DNA of 64,000 bases, taken from positions 9,220 through 73,219 of the forward strand of contig JAYTTF010000089.1 of assembly GCA_043745195.1 (NCBI GenBank), read 5' to 3'. The number at the start of each line of letters is the position of its first letter. Within the stretch, counting starts at the first letter, position 1. A program made the translations under genes and the position numbers. Source of the stretch: JANXSF01 sp043745195. GTDB lineage: Bacteria; Acidobacteriota; Terriglobia; Bryobacterales; Bryobacteraceae. Positions 59,827 through 64,000 of this stretch are shown in pieces. The notes below the pieces were generated by a model. It was not told where the DNA came from, did no database searches, and saw nothing but the letters and a program-made list of their open reading frames with translations.

Positions 59827-62800
59827 ATGATCCCAAATACGTCCAAAACCTTTTTGATGCTGACGGCGTTATCCGTATTGGCAACCGCTGCGGAGGCTCC
59901 CCGCGTACCCTTTCTTTTCGAGGCCAATCAAGGCCAGGCTCCGTCCGTGGTTCGATATCTTGCCAGAACCAAGTCATATCAAGTGTTTCTGGAAGACGCC
60001 TCCACGCAAATATCCATTGGCGGCAGGTCCCTTAGCGTTTCTTTGCCAGGTGGAAAAGTAGTAAGGCCGTCACCGGAAGGAAAGCTTCTGTCGAGTACGG
60101 ATTATATTCTTGGCAACGATCCTAAGGCTTGGCGTCTCGGCGTAGAACATTACAGTTCGGTGCGGCGCGCCCAAGTGTATCCGGGAATCGATCAGCTTTT
60201 TTATGGCAACCCAGAAAGGCTGGAATACGATTTCATTGTGAACCCTGGAGCGGCTCCTGGGTCCATAAGGATTCGGATCACCGGCGGGGAAAAGCTAAAG
60301 ATCGATTCGAAAGGACGTTTGATTGCAAAAGCCGGAGCGGCTTCGTTCATACAACACGCTCCTGTAGCCTATCAGCAGGATCGCTTGGGGAACAGGCAAC
60401 CGGTAAAGGCGCGCTGGGTGCTGGCCGATGCAAGGACCGCAAGGATTGAAACGGGATTGTATGACCAGACCCGGACCCTGATTATCGACCCCGAGATCGA
60501 AGCGGCTGGTGTAGCTGGTGGACCGGGAAAGGACGAGTGGATCGCACTGTTAAATGGCTTTCCAAGTGCCCTGGTTGGAGTCACCGATTCGCTGGACTAT
60601 CCAGGAGCATTTGGACGCAGGGGAAGCGACATCACCATCGTACAGTTCAACTCAAACACGATGGAAACGGGAAAAGTGGTTTATATAGGTGGCAGCGGCA
60701 TGGATCGTCCCTTAGCGGCGGTATTCGCCTCCTCCTCCGCCATTCGCATTGTTGGTGAAACAAATTCGCGCGACTTTCCTGTGGGATATTACAACAACTT
60801 TTCCTACAATCTACAGCAACTCCAACCCTACTATGGGGGCGGAGCAAGCGACGGTTTCCTGTTAGAATACACTTTCATTGCCCAAAGTACATCCCCGCAA
60901 CTTCTCTACAGCACTTACGTTGGCGGCAGTAAGGAAGATCGGCTGACAGCTGTTGGTGCATCAGTTGCTGCGGGCGAAACCAAATCGGACGACTTGCCGA
61001 CATTCATCACAGGATCCTATCGAGGCGGCTGGGATGGGTTTTATGTGCAATTAACGGGCTATGGCCGTAATAATTACTCTCCGCTGACCGGCTCCTACTT
61101 TGGCGGTTCGGGAGACGAACGCGTAAAAGTGGCGCGGCAGGTGGACGGAATCATCGTAGTGGCGGGTTCCACTGACTCGCCCGATCTTCCAGTTGAAAAC
61201 GCTTGGCAGACGCAATTGAACGGGTTGCGCGATGGGTTCATTCAGTCCTTCTCAATATCCATCAACTACAATGGCGCTGTACCTGTAACTTCCTACTGGG
61301 GTGGGTCCGGAGATGACGAAATCACAAGTATTGCGTTCTACACCGGCAGCCGCTGGCTGATTGCAGGAACCACTTCGTCCATTGATATGACAGTAACCAA
61401 CGCTACACAAGCAAAGTACGGAGGCGGCCCTTCGGATGCTTTTTTGCTGCAAGCGGACCTGGCAACTTCTTCCGTTCCAATGTCTACCTATTTAGGCGGA
61501 AGCGGGGCTGACTCGGCAACACATTTATCGTATGTTAACGGCGGAGTTTGGATGGCCGGCACGACCACTTCCGAAAACTTTCCTGTTCTGGGATCCGGAC
61601 AATCCACCTATGGAGGTGGTGCCAGTGACGCATTCGTGAGTCAATTTAAGATCGACTTTACGAGTCGAAACAACCCGCTTATCTCCTCCCAATACATAGG
61701 CGGAAGCGGCGCCGAATCAGCTTTTGGAATCATCGGCGATCTCGTCGCAGTCAATAGCGATTCCACGGAAGGAACGTGGCGTGGAGCCAACGCGTTGAAC
61801 TCTCCCGGCGCGGGCGATGGATTTGTGTTTAGGCTTTCCGAACACCGGATCACATCGGTAACCGACTATTATTTGGGGAAGAATCAGATAGGAGACCTAG
61901 CGGCCCATTTGGGTGGAGCGACGAGTCTCGGTGAAGGGGTTAAGGTTTCGATTAAGAGCGGCGATCCTGAAAAACTGAAAATTCTTACCTCAGCAATAGA
62001 TACTGCGGCAAGTGTGGAATTTATGAGTGTTCGCCGTGACGCTTACTTTTCCGTGCAAGGGTTCGCCGACTCCGGTGACGTTCCCGTCACCATCAGCGCG
62101 GCCGATTATCCCGATCAGGTAATTTTGGTGCATCTGGTTCCCATCCAATATTATTGGGTGTCGCCTTTTACTTCCTCACTATTATTGGGTTCCCTAAAAC
62201 TCCCGCTTCCTCCCACGCTGGGCCAATCTGTTCAAAGAGTCCAACTGTTGGATGGCTACAATCGACCGGGAACCACGTTCGTAAGTTACCCCGGCCGTAG
62301 ATATTCCAGCACGGCAGCCACCTTCAGTTTTCGTTCCACAAATCCGGCGGCTGTCACGGTAGCCTCCAGGGGTAACGCCGACATCCTAATTGCGCGAATA
62401 GGACCCGGCGACGCCGATATTATCGCCGATGCCGGCCCTGAAGTGAATGGGCCGCCTCCCTTGCGCGTTGAAGTTGGCGATTTGAACGCAATACCGCCGT
62501 CAGGCCCAATCAACATTGAGTCATTTGCCCCAACAGCTTCCATAGCCAATGGAGTAACCAATGCAGTTTACGTTGGTACATTTTCTCGGAACGTGAGAGT
62601 TCGGGCACGCGTTGAGGATCCAAGCTTAGCCCATTTAGTCGACCCAATAAATGGACAAAAAAAGGATGAGGTGGAAGTTTTTTCAGGCTTCGGTATCAGC
62701 GTTGTGGGTTTAGCGGATAGCGGTTCCACGCGGCTGATCCTGATTGCAGATGGTCAAGAGGCGGCGGCAATCAAATTAAATCTGGTACCAACGGAGATCA

Positions 62801-64000
62801 GATTGGTGACTAATACAAACCTGCGGTCAGTTACCTATGCCCGCGCGGCTGCTCCGCAATCCCTGCTCGCGGTACTCTCCACTTTCCGCGGCTTCGAATC
62901 TTTATACGGAATCGATAGCATTGAGCTTGAGGTGTTTTCCTCCAATTCCTCCGTTGTAGCTATGGACACAACGCGATTGATCTGGAATCGCAACACCTCG
63001 GGACGGATCAGCGCCATCGGTTTAACATTCGTCGGAACTGGCAGCACGGAACTATCTTTCCGTTTGGTGGACGGTCCATCATTTTTGAAAATAGGCGGTG
63101 TGCTGCGCATTAATGTGGAAGACTTACCGACGCTTTCTTTGAGCGATGGGCTCGTGGGAAAAAATCTGCAGAGTTCCATTTCGTACAGTTCGCAAACGCC
63201 ATTCCCGCCCGGGACCACCTTTACGATCGAAAGCGGTGATCCTACGCGGTTGCTGGTGAACGGCTCTGGGCGCGCTACCTTCTCGCCTACCAATTCCAGC
63301 AATTTTTTAATCACAATCGTTGGATTAGGTGACAGTGGCGTCGTACCAGTCACTGTCTCGTCTCCCGCAGGGCCAAAGCTGACCTCGAACGTTCAACTCA
63401 CTCCCTCGGCGATTGCTATTTCGGGAGCCAACCTTGCTGCCCTGCTTTTTGGACCGCTCCCATTTTCGCAGCCTCGAAAAGGCACCACCCAAGTGGGAGC
63501 GTTGGTCGGCTTTTCGCTAACTACATATGCTGTTAATAGCGCCGGTTTGCCTCTGGAGAGGCAACCGCTTCGCACTGGCTTTACCGATATACCGTTGAAG
63601 GTAGCCAGCGACGATCCAGATATTATTCCCACGCCTCAAGTTCCCGATTTTGGAAGCAGAGGTTCTGATTTCCAAATTACATCCAAGAGAATCGGCAAGA
63701 CGCGCATCTCCCTGCAACCCATTCCTGGATTCGTCCGCGCTTTGTATGGGAACGATGTAGAAGTGGAAGTAATTAAACCGGCGGAGCGGTTCAATTCGCT
63801 TCTGCTTTCGAAGGACACGCAAGGCGAAATTCCTATACCTCAGGGACAGGCCGCCAATTGGACGATCACGAGCCTTGACCCCAGTAAGGTGATTCTTTCA
63901 AGCGACTCGAAAACACCGGGTACCGCTTCGATTACGGTCAATTCGCAGGCGACGCGGACTATTTATGCACAGGCACTTTCGAGCGGAGGACTGGTAACAC
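59827..64000 (+). CDS. Giant secreted SBBP-repeat protein (partial, 3' end off window)
   Basis: At least 1391 codons, with the frame open to the window edge. Signal peptide MIPNTSKTFLMLTALSVLATAAEA. The N-terminal domain FLFEANQGQAPSVVRYLA... QVYPGIDQLFYGNPERLEYDFIV is the conserved module that precedes SBBP repeats. Beta-propeller repeats then follow about every 50-70 residues, each with YLGGSG-D or YIGGSGAES and D-GF-L (for example STYVGGSKEDR, SYFGGSGDER, SYWGGSGDDE, STYLGGSGADS, SQYIGGSGAES). From about residue 690 on it turns into Ig-like or beta-sandwich segments. GGAG precedes the ATG at ten bases. Typical acidobacterial surface protein; ligand unknown. Confidence 0.85.
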   Translation, partial: MIPNTSKTFLMLTALSVLATAAEAPRVPFLFEANQGQAPSVVRYLARTKSYQVFLEDASTQISIGGRSLSVSLPGGKVVRPSPEGKLLSSTDYILGNDPKAWRLGVEHYSSVRRAQVYPGIDQLFYGNPERLEYDFIVNPGAAPGSIRIRITGGEKLKIDSKGRLIAKAGAASFIQHAPVAYQQDRLGNRQPVKARWVLADARTARIETGLYDQTRTLIIDPEIEAAGVAGGPGKDEWIALLNGFPSALVGVTDSLDYPGAFGRRGSDITIVQFNSNTMETGKVVYIGGSGMDRPLAAVFASSSAIRIVGETNSRDFPVGYYNNFSYNLQQLQPYYGGGASDGFLLEYTFIAQSTSPQLLYSTYVGGSKEDRLTAVGASVAAGETKSDDLPTFITGSYRGGWDGFYVQLTGYGRNNYSPLTGSYFGGSGDERVKVARQVDGIIVVAGSTDSPDLPVENAWQTQLNGLRDGFIQSFSISINYNGAVPVTSYWGGSGDDEITSIAFYTGSRWLIAGTTSSIDMTVTNATQAKYGGGPSDAFLLQADLATSSVPMSTYLGGSGADSATHLSYVNGGVWMAGTTTSENFPVLGSGQSTYGGGASDAFVSQFKIDFTSRNNPLISSQYIGGSGAESAFGIIGDLVAVNSDSTEGTWRGANALNSPGAGDGFVFRLSEHRITSVTDYYLGKNQIGDLAAHLGGATSLGEGVKVSIKSGDPEKLKILTSAIDTAASVEFMSVRRDAYFSVQGFADSGDVPVTISAADYPDQVILVHLVPIQYYWVSPFTSSLLLGSLKLPLPPTLGQSVQRVQLLDGYNRPGTTFVSYPGRRYSSTAATFSFRSTNPAAVTVASRGNADILIARIGPGDADIIADAGPEVNGPPPLRVEVGDLNAIPPSGPINIESFAPTASIANGVTNAVYVGTFSRNVRVRARVEDPSLAHLVDPINGQKKDEVEVFSGFGISVVGLADSGSTRLILIADGQEAAAIKLNLVPTEIRLVTNTNLRSVTYARAAAPQSLLAVLSTFRGFESLYGIDSIELEVFSSNSSVVAMDTTRLIWNRNTSGRISAIGLTFVGTGSTELSFRLVDGPSFLKIGGVLRINVEDLPTLSLSDGLVGKNLQSSISYSSQTPFPPGTTFTIESGDPTRLLVNGSGRATFSPTNSSNFLITIVGLGDSGVVPVTVSSPAGPKLTSNVQLTPSAIAISGANLAALLFGPLPFSQPRKGTTQVGALVGFSLTTYAVNSAGLPLERQPLRTGFTDIPLKVASDDPDIIPTPQVPDFGSRGSDFQITSKRIGKTRISLQPIPGFVRALYGNDVEVEVIKPAERFNSLLLSKDTQGEIPIPQGQAANWTITSLDPSKVILSSDSKTPGTASITVNSQATRTIYAQALSSGGLVT

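Overview
The window looks like chromosomal DNA of a free-living Acidobacteriota, most plausibly a Bryobacter/Solibacter-type member. The lineage is inferred from gene content: a paired DUF1592-type c-heme protein and DUF1552 protein, a large SBBP-repeat secreted protein, bacillithiol-type BshA, a PIG-L deacetylase with a long C-terminal extension, and many secreted proteins. GTG and TTG starts are common. No tRNA or rRNA gene was recognised.

Layout. (1) 1-14605 is an exopolysaccharide/glycan region: acyl-carrier-like protein, two AsnB-type amidotransferases, a methyltransferase, two GT4 and one GT2 glycosyltransferases, a Wzx-like flippase, an AlgD-like sugar-nucleotide dehydrogenase and a heparinase II/III-type lyase. 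The fliW-csrA pair lies downstream of one of its operons. No Wzy-type polymerase was recognised. (2) 15042-22574 holds three secreted proteins, including two tandem beta-helix paralogues with a homogenised core, plus a DUF218/YdcF membrane protein. (3) 22581-27781 has bshA, and divergently a coupled run of PIG-L deacetylase, FkbM methyltransferase, CusF-SCO1 fusion lipoprotein and TPR protein. (4) 28103-36506 holds an operon of TonB-like, unknown membrane-anchored and secreted heavy-metal-domain proteins, then an SGNH hydrolase, an HU-family protein, a siroheme nitrite/sulfite reductase, a KdgK-like sugar kinase and a LamG protein.

(5) 37267-47576 is a complete-looking type I-G (formerly I-U) CRISPR-Cas locus: csb1 (cas7), csb2 (cas5-cas6 fusion), cas3 with C-terminal HD domain, a 292-residue Cas8-like subunit, an AT-rich leader, an array of 22 repeats, then cas2 and a cas4-cas1 fusion. 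All genes read leftwards, and the array sits between the interference and adaptation genes. The locus is bracketed by copies of a short motif, one pair identical over 20 bp, and by inverted-repeat mini-elements and gene remnants. This suggests a recombination-prone accessory site.

(6) 48484-64000 contains a conserved hypothetical gene, a frameshifted EF-G-like remnant, the 899-residue PIG-L protein, the DUF1592/DUF1552 pair, an AT-richer orphan membrane protein bracketed by a partial duplication of the DUF1552 3' end, and a giant SBBP-repeat protein running off the right edge.

The most notable observations are the block-wise change of the last CRISPR repeat base, the motif family around the CRISPR-Cas locus, the DUF1552 fragment carrying 12 purely silent differences, and the homogenised core of the beta-helix paralogues.
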